This document shows positions 17,001 to 26,489 of a stretch of DNA of 64,000 nt, one piece after another; within the stretch, counting starts at the first letter, position 1, and every line of letters starts with the position of its first letter. The stretch spans positions 90,112-154,111 of the forward strand of contig NZ_LMKB01000006.1 of assembly GCF_001421165.1 (NCBI RefSeq), read 5' to 3'. Origin of the DNA: Frigoribacterium sp. Leaf8. Its GTDB lineage: Bacteria; Actinomycetota; Actinomycetes; Actinomycetales; Microbacteriaceae. The notes under the pieces are model-generated. The model did no database searches. It was not told the DNA's origin and was given only the letters and a program-made list of their open reading frames with translations. The position numbers and the translations under genes were made by a program.

Positions 17001-17050
17001 GAGGGCACCGTCCGGGAGCGCGCCACCCGCGCCTCCCGGGCGGTGCCCTC
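17001..17050 (+). terminator. Intrinsic terminator-like hairpin after dps
   Basis: Arms 17001-17018 and 17033-17050 pair at 17 of 18 positions around a 14-nt loop. The structure begins 14 nt after the dps stop and ends about 20 nt before the next start. The loop and right arm contain the CGCGCCTCC motif. No T-tract is seen. Confidence 0.75.
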
Positions 17051-17071
17051 TCTCGTCGAGAGGACGACCCC

Positions 17072-18256
17072 ATGACCGAATCGTTCGACCACGTCATCGT
17101 GGGCGGCGGCATGACCGCCGACGCCGCCGCGAAGGCCATCCACGACACCACCCCGGACGCGTCGGTGCTGATCGTCAGCGCCGACGTCGACGCGCCGTAC
17201 ACGCGCCCGGCGCTGTCGAAGAAGCTCTGGACCGACCCCGACTACACCGAGGCCGACAACGCTCTCGGCACCGTCGCCGACTCGGGTGCCGAGATCCGGC
17301 TGCGCACGCTCGTCGAGTCGATCGACCGCGAGGCCCGCACCGTGACCACCGACCGCGGCGACGTGATCGGCTACGGGGCCCTGCTGCTCGCCACTGGAGG
17401 CAGCCCCGTCGCCCTCGACCTGCCGGACGACGACCGCGTCGTGTACTTCCGGACCGCCGAGGACTACCGCCGACTCCGCTCGCTCTCGGGCGGCGGCCGG
17501 CACGTCGTCGTCGTGGGCGGCAGCTACATCGGCACCGAGCTCGCCGCGGCCCTCGTGCAGAACGACACCCGCGTGACGCTGGTCTTCCCCGACGACGTGC
17601 TCGGCGGATCGGTGTTCCCCGCGTCCCTCGCCTCGTCGTTCGAGAAGAGATTCGAGGAGGCGCGGGTCGAGCTGGCGCGCGGACGTCGCGTCGAGAGCGG
17701 CACGGCCGACGACGCCGGCGTCCACCTCCGGCTCGACGACGGCTCGACCCTCGACGCCGACGCGGTCGTCGTGGGGCTCGGCATCTCGGTCGACGACCAG
17801 CTCGCGGCCGACGCGGGTCTGGCCGTGGACGACGGCATCGTGGTCGACGAGCACCTGCGGACGAGCGACCCGAACGTGTTCGCCGCCGGCGACGTGGCCT
17901 CGTACCCGGACGCGATCCTCGGGCGCCGCCGCGTCGAGCACGTCGACAACGCGAAGTCGCAGGGCCCCGTCGTCGGTCGCAACATGACCGGTGCCGACGA
18001 GGTCTACGACCACACGCCGTACTACTACTCGAAGGTCTTCGACCTCTCGTACGAGGCCGTCGGCACGCTCGACGCGTCGCTCGAGACGATCGTCGACGAC
18101 AAGGGCGAGGGCGAGGCCGTGGCGTACTACCTGGGCGACGACGGCGCGGTCGAGGGCGTGCTGCTCTGGAACGTCGAGGAGGCGCGTGACGCGGCCCGGG
18201 CGGTCCTCGCGGCGGGTTCCGATCTTGGGCAGAAAAACCTAGTTGGACTCATCTAG
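17072..18256 (+). CDS. FAD/NAD(P)-dependent pyridine nucleotide-disulfide-type reductase
   Basis: A 394-residue flavoprotein of the AIF/ferredoxin-reductase type. The N-terminal FAD motif VGGGMT (about 10-15), the NAD(P) motif VVVGGSYIGTE (about 145-155) and the FAD-closing motif FAAGDVAS near 270-277 are all present. It probably reduces a ferredoxin, rubredoxin or quinone. The ATG at 17072 follows GAGAGGAC. The last 12 or so codons (after AAGS, from about 18221) switch abruptly to AT-rich codons such as ctt, aaa, cta and gtt. The 3' end therefore appears to be supplied by the inserted islet, yet the reading frame closes with a plausible tail. Confidence 0.82.
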   Translation: MTESFDHVIVGGGMTADAAAKAIHDTTPDASVLIVSADVDAPYTRPALSKKLWTDPDYTEADNALGTVADSGAEIRLRTLVESIDREARTVTTDRGDVIGYGALLLATGGSPVALDLPDDDRVVYFRTAEDYRRLRSLSGGGRHVVVVGGSYIGTELAAALVQNDTRVTLVFPDDVLGGSVFPASLASSFEKRFEEARVELARGRRVESGTADDAGVHLRLDDGSTLDADAVVVGLGISVDDQLAADAGLAVDDGIVVDEHLRTSDPNVFAAGDVASYPDAILGRRRVEHVDNAKSQGPVVGRNMTGADEVYDHTPYYYSKVFDLSYEAVGTLDASLETIVDDKGEGEAVAYYLGDDGAVEGVLLWNVEEARDAARAVLAAGSDLGQKNLVGLI

Positions 18257-21110
18257 GACAACCCCTAAAGGCCCGTATATGCGATAGGTTCCGAGTTGTT
18301 ATCACTTCTCTTGGCGGACCGCATCCAAGCTTGCGCCGTGCAACTAAGAGTTCGGGAGTCTCGAATGGCCGGTCGCTTCATCGACTTACAAACGCGCCTT
18401 GAGGGCCTTCGAGAAGAGCCGCAGCGCAAGCTCAGCTTTTTCTTCGGGTCAGGGTTGAGCAATGCCACGCTGCCCTCAACCGCCCTTCTGGCCGACACGT
18501 TTCTCGCACTCTTAAAGCCAGCATTTCAGGAGGAAGTGCGCACCTCGGATAACGGGCGGAAGGGTGCGCCGGGCCTTTATCAAGAGGCTGCCAAACTTGT
18601 GGCGCTCCACAAGGGTGACTTGGTGATAGCTCGTGTCATTCGCGAAGCCGTCCTAAGCGCTTATAGAGGCGACACGTCACGCTTGGAAATTACCGGTCGT
18701 CCCGGCACGTATGACGAAGCGGCCCTCCATGACCTCACGATGTCCCCAGGACTCTGGAACATACCTTCGGGATACCGATCCTTCGCGAAATTTTTCAAGA
18801 GCATTCCTGCCGAATTCCGTGGACGGGTACTGACAACGAACTTTGATCCTTTTATAGAGATGGCTCTTGCTCAGGCGGGCTTAGAAGCCGAGCCCGAAAC
18901 GCTGGACTTTGACAATCCACCCTCCGTCGAAGCAAGTCGCTTCAGTCGGACTGAAAAAGTCGTCCATCTCCACGGCTACTTCGCCTCGACATTCGGTGTG
19001 AATACAATTGGTCAGCTCGAGCGCGTGCGGCCCAACACGGAGAACTATCTGCAGCAGCTTCTACAGGGCCACTCTGTAGTAGTAGCAGGATACGGCGGGT
19101 GGAATGACGCCTTCACGAGAATGCTGTGGCGCGATTCCTCCTACAGGACACTTACCGACGCCGAGGTCCTGTGGAGCACTTTCGACGGAAACGCAAATAA
19201 TGCACTGGACGTTCCGATCATTGCTGAACTCGATGGCCGGCCTGGATTCCATCTTTTCGTAGGTGTTGACGCGGGCGAACTCTTCGTGACGGCGGATACG
19301 ACGGAGCCACTAACGGCAGAGGTCCTGCTTCCCAGGGGCTATACGAGCGTCGAAGGTGTCCCCCTCATTGCCAGCCTGCCTATATCCTTTGCCGAGGGGG
19401 CGCAGCCCACATGGACTGATGCCGCTAATGGAACGTGGCCCCTTTTGTCCCCTGGCAAACAGCTATACGACCTAGTGGCAGAAGGTAGTAAAAAGCTGGT
19501 CGCCGCGGTTGGACCCATAGCCGAGGGTAAGAGCACTGCCCTCAAACAGGTTGCCTGGCGTCTCGCGAACGAAACCGAATCCTGCAGGGTCATTTGGCGC
19601 GAGGCGGGCGCATCTCCAGCGGCAGACGAAGCCCTGGGAAATATGGATTTCAAGCCTAAGACTTTAATTGTCATCGACGACGTGGAGAGTGCAGTACCGC
19701 TGCTTCGAAGGCTCATCCGAGTGTTAGAAGAGACGGACATCGGGCTGCGCGTGATGGTGGCATGTCACGACCGCCACTGGGCTTCGGCCCTGCGTTTCGC
19801 ACATGGTTTGGCGCATGTAGTCAAATTTGGTGACCTGGAAGAACAAGACGCCGACGCTATAACCCGGACGTGGGATCGCTACAACATTCTTCCCGAATCG
19901 TCCTCAAGCCAGGAGGTCTTGGCATCAGCTCTTCTTCAAGCAGCTCACGGCAACCCCCAGGTCGACGGAAGCTCTCTGTTTGGCGCAATTCTAGCCGTGA
20001 GGGAAGCGGCAACGCTTAATGAGCGTATTGGTGCCCTTATGCGGAGTCTTGACGCAGTAACTGTCTCTCGCGCAAACACCATAACCCTCACGGATGTCTT
20101 CGGATCTATCTGCGTTCAGCAACATTTTCTCGACGCGGCGAATACCAACGCAAAGGGGGCGACCCGCAAGTTCCTGTCGGAGCTCATCAAAGGCGACGAA
20201 GCAGTTCTCGACGAAACTGTTCTCTTTCGCTTGGGACGGGAGGCTGCGCTGACATTCTCCGGTGAACGCGTCTACGCGAGGCACCCCGCGATAGCAACAG
20301 CTGTGGTCGCGTGGCTCGAGGACAATCAAAGACTAGGTTCCGTCTGCGAAAAGACTGCATTTGCAGGCGCTACCCTCCGGCAAGCGGGCCTGGTTTCCAC
20401 GGATGATTACGATGCATACATGCTGCCGGGGAGCATGCCCACTTACGGTCTAGCAGTTGCTGCAGGCAGGGGGGCGATGTTGGGAGCTCCCAAGCTGCTT
20501 GAGGCTCGAGTAAACTACATATCAACAATTCGCAGGCTAGAACAGTACGAGGATGCACTTCTTTTCGCGAGAGGCACAGCCAGCAATCTGGGGCGCTATC
20601 GGGATTGGCGCACAGCGACGAGGGGGTTGCTCACTGAGGCACATCTGCTCTTGGAAGCTGATTACGAGCCTGGACTCGGACTGGGTGCGGCTGCTTTATC
20701 GCTCCACGATCCCTTGCTTCCTTATCTAAAACCAATCCAGGCTCAACGCGGCCTTGTAGCAATCTGTCGTCTTGCAGACAAACTTGTCCTCCAAGGCGAT
20801 AAGAACGCCGGTCCAGTACTCTTCTTCGCACACTCCCTACTTATCGACAGGTTCGGACCCACGACTCTTGCTCTAAGAACTAACCCAACAACACCGAAAA
20901 ATATTAATGGAAGCCTCAGCGGTGCTGCCTTGTCGACAGCACTAGCTCAGGCTGCCAGTCCATACGCGCGAAAGCTCCTCAAGGATTGGGACCTACCTTT
21001 TGGGCCGACGGTACGCGGCGAATGGCAACTTCCATTCAACAACTACATCGAATACACAAAATTGGGGGCGATCTAAAGCGGCTAATTTTATATTGCTTAA
21101 CGCCTTGATC
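18221..21110. mobile_element. Low-GC genomic islet carrying a SIR2-STAND gene
   Basis: From about 18221 to 21110 the sequence drops visibly in G+C and uses codons rare elsewhere (tta, ata, aga, act). It contains no GGAGGCGCG motif, unlike most flanks. It inserts between a reductase and an SMP-30 gene that would otherwise converge. No integrase, transposase or terminal inverted repeat was seen; the only matching ends are a 6-bp CGATCT at 18220-18225 and 21069-21074, which chance could give. It carries one gene. Acquisition by transfer is inferred from composition. Exact ends are uncertain by tens of bases. Confidence 0.7.
18365..21076 (+). CDS. SIR2-STAND NTPase, Avs5-like candidate anti-phage protein
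   Basis: A 903-residue multidomain protein. Residues about 20-290 form a SIR2-like NAD-binding domain: GSGLS (28-32), TTNFD (near 158, the catalytic-site Asn), HLHG (near 201, the catalytic-site His) and VVAGYGGWND near 240. Residues about 350-600 are a P-loop NTPase with Walker A GPIAEGKST (383-391) and Walker B TLIVIDDVE (433-441). The C-terminal 300 residues are helical and TPR-like, as in STAND sensors. Known SIR2 defence proteins (Thoeris, DSR, Avs5) deplete NAD after sensing phage; this role is inferred. The ATG at 18365 has GGGAG 7 nt upstream; a TTG 23 codons earlier is less likely. AT-rich codons mark transfer. No partner gene is present. Confidence 0.85.
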   Translation: MAGRFIDLQTRLEGLREEPQRKLSFFFGSGLSNATLPSTALLADTFLALLKPAFQEEVRTSDNGRKGAPGLYQEAAKLVALHKGDLVIARVIREAVLSAYRGDTSRLEITGRPGTYDEAALHDLTMSPGLWNIPSGYRSFAKFFKSIPAEFRGRVLTTNFDPFIEMALAQAGLEAEPETLDFDNPPSVEASRFSRTEKVVHLHGYFASTFGVNTIGQLERVRPNTENYLQQLLQGHSVVVAGYGGWNDAFTRMLWRDSSYRTLTDAEVLWSTFDGNANNALDVPIIAELDGRPGFHLFVGVDAGELFVTADTTEPLTAEVLLPRGYTSVEGVPLIASLPISFAEGAQPTWTDAANGTWPLLSPGKQLYDLVAEGSKKLVAAVGPIAEGKSTALKQVAWRLANETESCRVIWREAGASPAADEALGNMDFKPKTLIVIDDVESAVPLLRRLIRVLEETDIGLRVMVACHDRHWASALRFAHGLAHVVKFGDLEEQDADAITRTWDRYNILPESSSSQEVLASALLQAAHGNPQVDGSSLFGAILAVREAATLNERIGALMRSLDAVTVSRANTITLTDVFGSICVQQHFLDAANTNAKGATRKFLSELIKGDEAVLDETVLFRLGREAALTFSGERVYARHPAIATAVVAWLEDNQRLGSVCEKTAFAGATLRQAGLVSTDDYDAYMLPGSMPTYGLAVAAGRGAMLGAPKLLEARVNYISTIRRLEQYEDALLFARGTASNLGRYRDWRTATRGLLTEAHLLLEADYEPGLGLGAAALSLHDPLLPYLKPIQAQRGLVAICRLADKLVLQGDKNAGPVLFFAHSLLIDRFGPTTLALRTNPTTPKNINGSLSGAALSTALAQAASPYARKLLKDWDLPFGPTVRGEWQLPFNNYIEYTKLGAI

Positions 21111-21114
21111 ACGT

Positions 21115-21993
21115 CTACTTGAAGCCGAAGAGGAACGGCGGGCGCGCGGCCCGGTCGAGCTCGAGCGCGAAGATGCCGCCGCTCAGCGGGAACTCCTCGA
21201 GCTGTTCGTCGCTCAGCCCCTCGCGGGCCGACAGCACGAACAGCGTGCGCAGGTCGTCCCCGCCGAAGCCGATGCCGGTCAGGTTCGGCACCGGGAAGGT
21301 GATCTCGTCCACGAGACCGCCGTCGGCGTCGAGGTGCACCACCTTGCCCTCGCCGTAGATGGCCCCCCAGAACTCGCCGCGCTCGTCGCGGGCCAGGCCG
21401 TCGTGGGCGCCCTGCGACGAGAACGGGACGAGCTCGCCCAGGGTGCCTTCGGCATCCCACGAGGCCCGGTAGATCGTGTCGTCACCGGTGTCGGTGAGGT
21501 AGATCTCGCTGCCGTCGTCGTTCCACTCGAAGCCGTTGGTCGTGGCGAAGTCGTCGCGCAGCTGGGTGAGGGTGCCGTCGGGGGCGACGCGGTAGAGACC
21601 GGCCACGGGGCTGCCCTCGGGGTCGGTGGCGCCGACGACGAAGGCGCCGAACGGGTCGCACTTGCCCTCGTTCAGCCGGAGGCGCTCGTCGGCGTGGTCG
21701 ACCGTCGCGATCGTCCGCTGCTCGGTCCCGTCGTCGCGCATGACGATCACCGTGTCGTCGAGTGCGGCGATCAGGCCGCCGCCGCGCCGACGCTGGAAGC
21801 TCGGCAGGGGTGGGTCGACGACGACCGTCGTGTCGCGTGTGCCGTCCGCCGAGGTGCGGTGCAGGAGGCCGTTCGTGATGTCGGTCCAGACCAGCTCGTG
21901 GGCGTCCACGTCCCAGACGGGACTCTCGCCGAGGGTGGCCCTCGCGTCGAAGAACAAGCGGGGCTCGGACGTGGTTCCGGTCGGAAGAGGCAT
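21115..21993 (-). CDS. SMP-30/gluconolactonase family lactonase
   Basis: A 292-residue six-bladed beta-propeller lactonase. Metal ligands typical of the family are in place: E23 (GESPVWD), N153 (TTNGF) and D198 (HDGLA), with N108 in LNEGKCDP nearby. It likely opens a sugar lactone such as gluconolactone, which would fit the gluconate genes at 42-44 kb, though they are not linked. TAGACC (complement of 22000-22005) lies 6 nt before the ATG, so a leaderless mRNA is likely. The stop is only a few bases beyond the low-GC islet. Confidence 0.85.
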   Translation of the reverse strand: MPLPTGTTSEPRLFFDARATLGESPVWDVDAHELVWTDITNGLLHRTSADGTRDTTVVVDPPLPSFQRRRGGGLIAALDDTVIVMRDDGTEQRTIATVDHADERLRLNEGKCDPFGAFVVGATDPEGSPVAGLYRVAPDGTLTQLRDDFATTNGFEWNDDGSEIYLTDTGDDTIYRASWDAEGTLGELVPFSSQGAHDGLARDERGEFWGAIYGEGKVVHLDADGGLVDEITFPVPNLTGIGFGGDDLRTLFVLSAREGLSDEQLEEFPLSGGIFALELDRAARPPFLFGFK

Positions 21994-22124
21994 CCGACCG
22001 GTCTACCCGCCCGACATGTCCACCGGCTCCTTTTCTCGCCCCCAGGGGTACGGAGGCCGTTGTTGGCACACAGAACACTGCGAGGGACGGGCACGAGGAG
22101 GCGCGCTGGGCCACCGTAGGAGGC

Positions 22125-24053
22125 GTGACGGACACCCTCGAGACCACCGACGACATCCAGGCCGACCACTTCGGCGCGACGACGGCCGCCGCCGGCGAAT
22201 GGCACCGCCCCGACCCCCGGGACGACGGCTACGTGCCGCTGCGCTCCTACGGGGCGATCGGCGACGGTCGGACCGTCGCCCTCATCGCCCGCGACGGCCA
22301 GATCGACTGGCTGCCGATGCCCGACATGGACAGCGACCCGGTGTTCTCCGGCATCGTCGACGCCGGCAAGGGCGGACGCATCGAGCTGCGTCCCGTCGAC
22401 GACGACTTCGAGGTGCAGCGCGAGTACGTCGAGAACACGAACGTCCTCGTGACCCGCTTCCGCACCTCCACGGGCGTCGTCGAGATCACGGACGCGCTCG
22501 TCACGGGCATCGCCGGTCGGCTGCCGTGGGCGGAGCTCGCCCGCCGCATCGAGGGCGTGACGGGGTCGGTCGCCATGCGCTGGGCGGTGATCCCGGGCAA
22601 CACGTTCGGCACGCACCCGATCCGCCGGGTCGACACGTTGCACGGGCCGGTCCTGCGCGCCGCCGACATCAACCTGGCGCTCGTCGGCTTCGAGCACGGC
22701 CGCCTCGACTCGGTCGAACCCGGCGACGGCGAGGCCCACGGCGGACCGCACCGGTTCTGGGGCGAGTTCACCACCCACGAGGGGTCGCGCTCGTTGATCT
22801 GTCTCTGCGGCGTCGAGGACGAACCCCTGCACCTGCCCGACCCGCACGTGGTCGACCAGGGCATCGACCGCACGGTCCGCAACTGGCAGACCTGGTCGGA
22901 CGAGTTCAACTGGGACGGCCCGTGGTCCGACGCCGTGCAGCGCAGCGCCCTCGCGCTCAAGCTGCTGATCTTCAGCCCCACCGGCGCGATCGCGGCAGCC
23001 GCCACGGCGGCCCTGCCCGAGAACTTCACCGGGGACAAGAACTGGGACTACCGCTTCGCCTGGGTACGCGACCTGGCCTACACGGTGAACGCGCTCGTCC
23101 GCTTCGGCCTGCGAGAAGAGACCCAGGCAGCCGTCTCGTGGTTGCTCTCGGCGCTCAAGGCCAACGGCCGCACGATGCACATCTTCCTCAACCTCGACGG
23201 CTCGGTGCCGGACGGCACCCACGAGACGGGGTCCGAGGGCTGGCGCGGCATCGGCCCGGTCTACAAGGGCAATCCGGCGGGCGAGCAGCTGCAGCTCGGC
23301 ACCTACGCCGACATCCTGGCGATCATGAGCCAGTACGCGGCCGACGGCAACATCCTCGACGAGTCCACCGGCGACCTGCTCGCCGGTTTCGCCGACGACG
23401 CCTGCCGCCGCTGGCAGGAGAAGGACTCGGGCATGTGGGAGCTGCCGGACGAGCAGCACTACGTGAGCAGCAAGATGGGTTGCTGGCAGGCCATCGACGC
23501 CGCCCTGCACCTCACCGAGGTCGGGCAGATGCACCCCGACCCCGAGGACGTCGTCTTCTGGAAGAAGAACCGCGACCTGATCAAGGAGTGGATCGCCGAG
23601 CACGGCTGGAACGAAGAGGTCGGCTCGTACGTCATGTACCCCGGCAGCGCGAGGCTCGACGCCTCGGTGCTGCTGCACGCCCCCAGCGGCTTCGACCGCG
23701 GCGAGCGCATGTCGCGGACGATCGACGCCATCCGGCGCGAGCTGGGTGCGGGCCCCCTGGTCTTCCGCTACAGCGACGTCGCCGAGGAGGAAGGCACGTT
23801 CGTGGCCTGCGCCTTCTGGCTCGCCAGCGCCCTGGCCTGCGTGGGCCGTCAGGACGAAGCGGTCGAGCTGATGGACCAGCTCGTGCAGCAGCCGAACGAC
23901 GTGGGCCTGCTGACCGAGATGATCAGCGCCGACGACGGGCAGTTCCTCGGCAACGTGCCGCAGGGCCTCAGCCACCTCGCCCTCGTCAACGCGGCGATCA
24001 CCATCGACGAGATGAGCCGTGAGGGCACCACCGACGACATGGAGGGCCAGTGA
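22125..24053 (+). CDS. GH15 family glucoamylase/trehalase-like glycosidase
   Basis: A 642-residue cytosolic enzyme (no signal peptide). It has an N-terminal beta-sandwich-like domain (about 40-260) and an (alpha/alpha)6 barrel beginning near GDKNWDYRFAWVRD (about 300-315), the classic GH15 block. Candidate general acid and base are Glu near 372 (GSEGWRG) and near 556. Members cut glucose from alpha-glucans, and the actinobacterial branch includes trehalases. The GTG at 22125 has AGGAGG only 1-2 nt away, a short spacing, so the start is not certain. Its stop overlaps the phosphoketolase start by 4 nt, so the two are translated together. Confidence 0.85.
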   Translation: MTDTLETTDDIQADHFGATTAAAGEWHRPDPRDDGYVPLRSYGAIGDGRTVALIARDGQIDWLPMPDMDSDPVFSGIVDAGKGGRIELRPVDDDFEVQREYVENTNVLVTRFRTSTGVVEITDALVTGIAGRLPWAELARRIEGVTGSVAMRWAVIPGNTFGTHPIRRVDTLHGPVLRAADINLALVGFEHGRLDSVEPGDGEAHGGPHRFWGEFTTHEGSRSLICLCGVEDEPLHLPDPHVVDQGIDRTVRNWQTWSDEFNWDGPWSDAVQRSALALKLLIFSPTGAIAAAATAALPENFTGDKNWDYRFAWVRDLAYTVNALVRFGLREETQAAVSWLLSALKANGRTMHIFLNLDGSVPDGTHETGSEGWRGIGPVYKGNPAGEQLQLGTYADILAIMSQYAADGNILDESTGDLLAGFADDACRRWQEKDSGMWELPDEQHYVSSKMGCWQAIDAALHLTEVGQMHPDPEDVVFWKKNRDLIKEWIAEHGWNEEVGSYVMYPGSARLDASVLLHAPSGFDRGERMSRTIDAIRRELGAGPLVFRYSDVAEEEGTFVACAFWLASALACVGRQDEAVELMDQLVQQPNDVGLLTEMISADDGQFLGNVPQGLSHLALVNAAITIDEMSREGTTDDMEGQ

Positions 24054-26449
24054 CGAACGACCACTCGACGCCGATGCCACCGGCGACCCCCGACGACCTC
24101 GCTCTCGTCGACGCGTGGTGGCGGGCCGCCAACTACCTGACCGTCGGGCAGATCTACCTGATGGACAACGCGCTGCTCACGCGGCCGATCGCGCGCGACG
24201 ACATCAAACCGCGCCTCCTCGGCCACTGGGGCACGTCGCCCGCGCTGAGCTTCGTCTACGCGCACCTCAACCGCGTGATCCGGCGCGACGACCGCGACCT
24301 CTTGTACGTCTGCGGCCCGGGGCACGGCGGGCCGGCCATGGTCGCCAACACGTACCTCGAGGGCACCTACAGCGAGCTGTTCCCCGAGGTGACGCAAGAC
24401 GCGGCGGGACTGCAGAAGCTCTTCACGCAGTTCTCGTTCCCGGGCGGCATCCCGTCGCACGCGGCACCCGAGACCCCGGGGTCGATCAACGAGGGCGGTG
24501 AACTCGGGTACTCGTTGAGCCACGCCTACGGTGCGGTGCTCGACGACCCCGACCTGGTGGCCGTCTGCGTCATCGGCGACGGCGAGGCCGAGACCGGGCC
24601 ATTGGCGACGAGCTGGCACGCGAACAAGCTGCTCGACGCCCGACACGACGGGGCCGTGCTGCCGATCCTCAACCTCAACGGCTACAAGATCGCCAACCCG
24701 ACGGTGCTCTCGCGCATCCCCGAGGGCGAACTGCTCGAGCTGATGCGGGGCTACGGATACGAGCCGCTCGTCGTCGCGGGCGGTTTCGACGGCGAGGACC
24801 CGATGCGGGTGCACGAGCGCATGGCCGCCGCCCTCGACCACGCCTTCCTCCGCATCGACGAGCTGCAGCGGGAGGCCCGCGACGGCGACGGCACCGCACG
24901 CCCGCGGTGGCCCATGATCGTGTTGCGGACCCCCAAGGGGTGGACGGGCCCGAAGGTCGTCGACGGCGAGCGCGTCGAGGGCACCTGGCGTGCACACCAG
25001 GTGCCGCTCAGCGGGGTCCGCGAGGACGACGGTCACCGGGCGCAGCTCGACGACTGGATGCGGTCGTACGGCGCCGACGAGCTCTTCGACGAGACGGGTC
25101 GGCCGGTGGCCCGGCTCGACGGGCTCCGCCCCCGGGGCGCGAAGCGCATGAGCGCGATCCCGGCCTCCAACGGTGGTCTCGTGCGTCGTGACCTGCAACT
25201 CACCGACTACCGTGCGCACGCGGTCGAGACCTCCGACGATCGCCGCACCCAGGCCGAGGCCACGCGCGTCCTCGGCCGGTGGCTCGCCGAGATCGTGCGC
25301 GACAACCAGTCGACCTTCCGTCTCTTCGGGCCCGACGAGACGGTGTCCAACCGACTCGACCCGGTGTTCGACGTGACCGAGCGGGTGTGGGCGGCCGACA
25401 TCTGGCCCGACGACGAGCACGTGGCCCGCAGCGGCCGCGTGATGGAGGTGCTGAGCGAGCACCTGTTGCAGGGACTCATGGAGGGCTACCTGCTGACCGG
25501 GCGCCACGGTCTGCTCAACACCTACGAGGCCTTCGTGCACATCGTGGACTCGATGTTCAACCAGCACGCGAAGTGGCTTGAGAGCGCCGACGAGATCGAC
25601 TGGCGCGCGCCGATCTCGTCGTTCACCTACCTGTTGTCGTCGCACGTCTGGCGGCAGGACCACAACGGCTTCTCGCACCAGGACCCCGGGTTCCTCGACG
25701 TCGTCGTCAACAAGCAGGCGCACCTCGTGCGCATCTACCTGGCCCCCGACGCCAACACGCTGCTCGCCGTCGCCGACCACGCGTTCCGCACGACCGACAC
25801 GGTCAACGTGATCGTCGCCGGCAAACAAGAATCCCCCGCCTGGCTGTCGCTGCCCGAGGCCGAGGAGCACGTCCGACGCGGCGTCGGCATCTGGGAGTGG
25901 GCGGGCACCGAGGGGACGCCCGTCGACGGGGTCGACCCCGACGTGGTGCTGGCCTGCGCGGGCGACGTGCCGACCCTCGAGACCGTGGCGGCCGCCGACC
26001 TGCTGCGTCAGGTGCTGCCGTCCCTGACCACGCGCGTCGTCAACGTGGTCGACCTGATGCGGCTGCAGGACGCGAGGGAGCACTCGCACGGCCTCACGGA
26101 CGACGACTTCGACGCACTCTTCACGACCTCGAAGCCGATCGTCTTCGACTTCCACGGCTACCCGTCGCTCGTCCACCGGCTCACCTACCGCCGCACGAAC
26201 CACGCGAACCTGCACGTGCACGGCTTCCAGGAGAAGGGCACCACCACGACGCCGTTCGACATGGCCATGCTCAACGACATCGACCGCTATCGGTTGGTGC
26301 TCGACGTGCTGCACCGCGTACCGGGCCTGGCCGACGAGCACCCCGAGCTGGTGGCGGACGTCGAGTCGCGGCGCGAGGCGGCCCGGGCGTACGCCTACGA
26401 GCACGGCGAGGACCACCCCGACGTCACCGGCTGGCAGTTCGGCGCCTAG
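24050..26449 (+). CDS. xfp: Xylulose-5-phosphate/fructose-6-phosphate phosphoketolase
   Basis: A 799-residue ThDP enzyme that splits xylulose 5-phosphate or fructose 6-phosphate with phosphate to give acetyl phosphate. The family signature blocks LGHWGTSP (near 55), GPGHGGPA (near 90) and GGELGYSL with IGDGEAETGP (about 150-185) are intact, and the length is standard. The GTG start overlaps the GH15 stop (GTGA), so glucose release and carbon splitting are coupled in one operon. With pyruvate oxidase and no visible acetate kinase here, it suggests an acetyl-phosphate route. The encoded protein continues in the usual C-terminal transketolase-like domains. Confidence 0.93.
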   Translation: MTNDHSTPMPPATPDDLALVDAWWRAANYLTVGQIYLMDNALLTRPIARDDIKPRLLGHWGTSPALSFVYAHLNRVIRRDDRDLLYVCGPGHGGPAMVANTYLEGTYSELFPEVTQDAAGLQKLFTQFSFPGGIPSHAAPETPGSINEGGELGYSLSHAYGAVLDDPDLVAVCVIGDGEAETGPLATSWHANKLLDARHDGAVLPILNLNGYKIANPTVLSRIPEGELLELMRGYGYEPLVVAGGFDGEDPMRVHERMAAALDHAFLRIDELQREARDGDGTARPRWPMIVLRTPKGWTGPKVVDGERVEGTWRAHQVPLSGVREDDGHRAQLDDWMRSYGADELFDETGRPVARLDGLRPRGAKRMSAIPASNGGLVRRDLQLTDYRAHAVETSDDRRTQAEATRVLGRWLAEIVRDNQSTFRLFGPDETVSNRLDPVFDVTERVWAADIWPDDEHVARSGRVMEVLSEHLLQGLMEGYLLTGRHGLLNTYEAFVHIVDSMFNQHAKWLESADEIDWRAPISSFTYLLSSHVWRQDHNGFSHQDPGFLDVVVNKQAHLVRIYLAPDANTLLAVADHAFRTTDTVNVIVAGKQESPAWLSLPEAEEHVRRGVGIWEWAGTEGTPVDGVDPDVVLACAGDVPTLETVAAADLLRQVLPSLTTRVVNVVDLMRLQDAREHSHGLTDDDFDALFTTSKPIVFDFHGYPSLVHRLTYRRTNHANLHVHGFQEKGTTTTPFDMAMLNDIDRYRLVLDVLHRVPGLADEHPELVADVESRREAARAYAYEHGEDHPDVTGWQFGA

Positions 26450-26489
26450 GGGTGCGACAAGCCGCCGCGCCGGGCGTACGGTCGGGCGC

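Noticed and set aside
18296-18364. TTG start giving 23 extra residues on the SIR2-STAND protein
   Set aside because: No ribosome site, whereas the ATG at 18365 has GGGAG at good spacing.
19991-20329. Minus-strand frame inside the islet
   Set aside because: 112 codons with no ribosome site and no recognisable features. It lies within the SIR2-STAND gene.
18220-21074. CGATCT at both ends of the islet as target-site duplication
   Set aside because: Only 6 bp and not exactly at the composition borders, so chance is likely.
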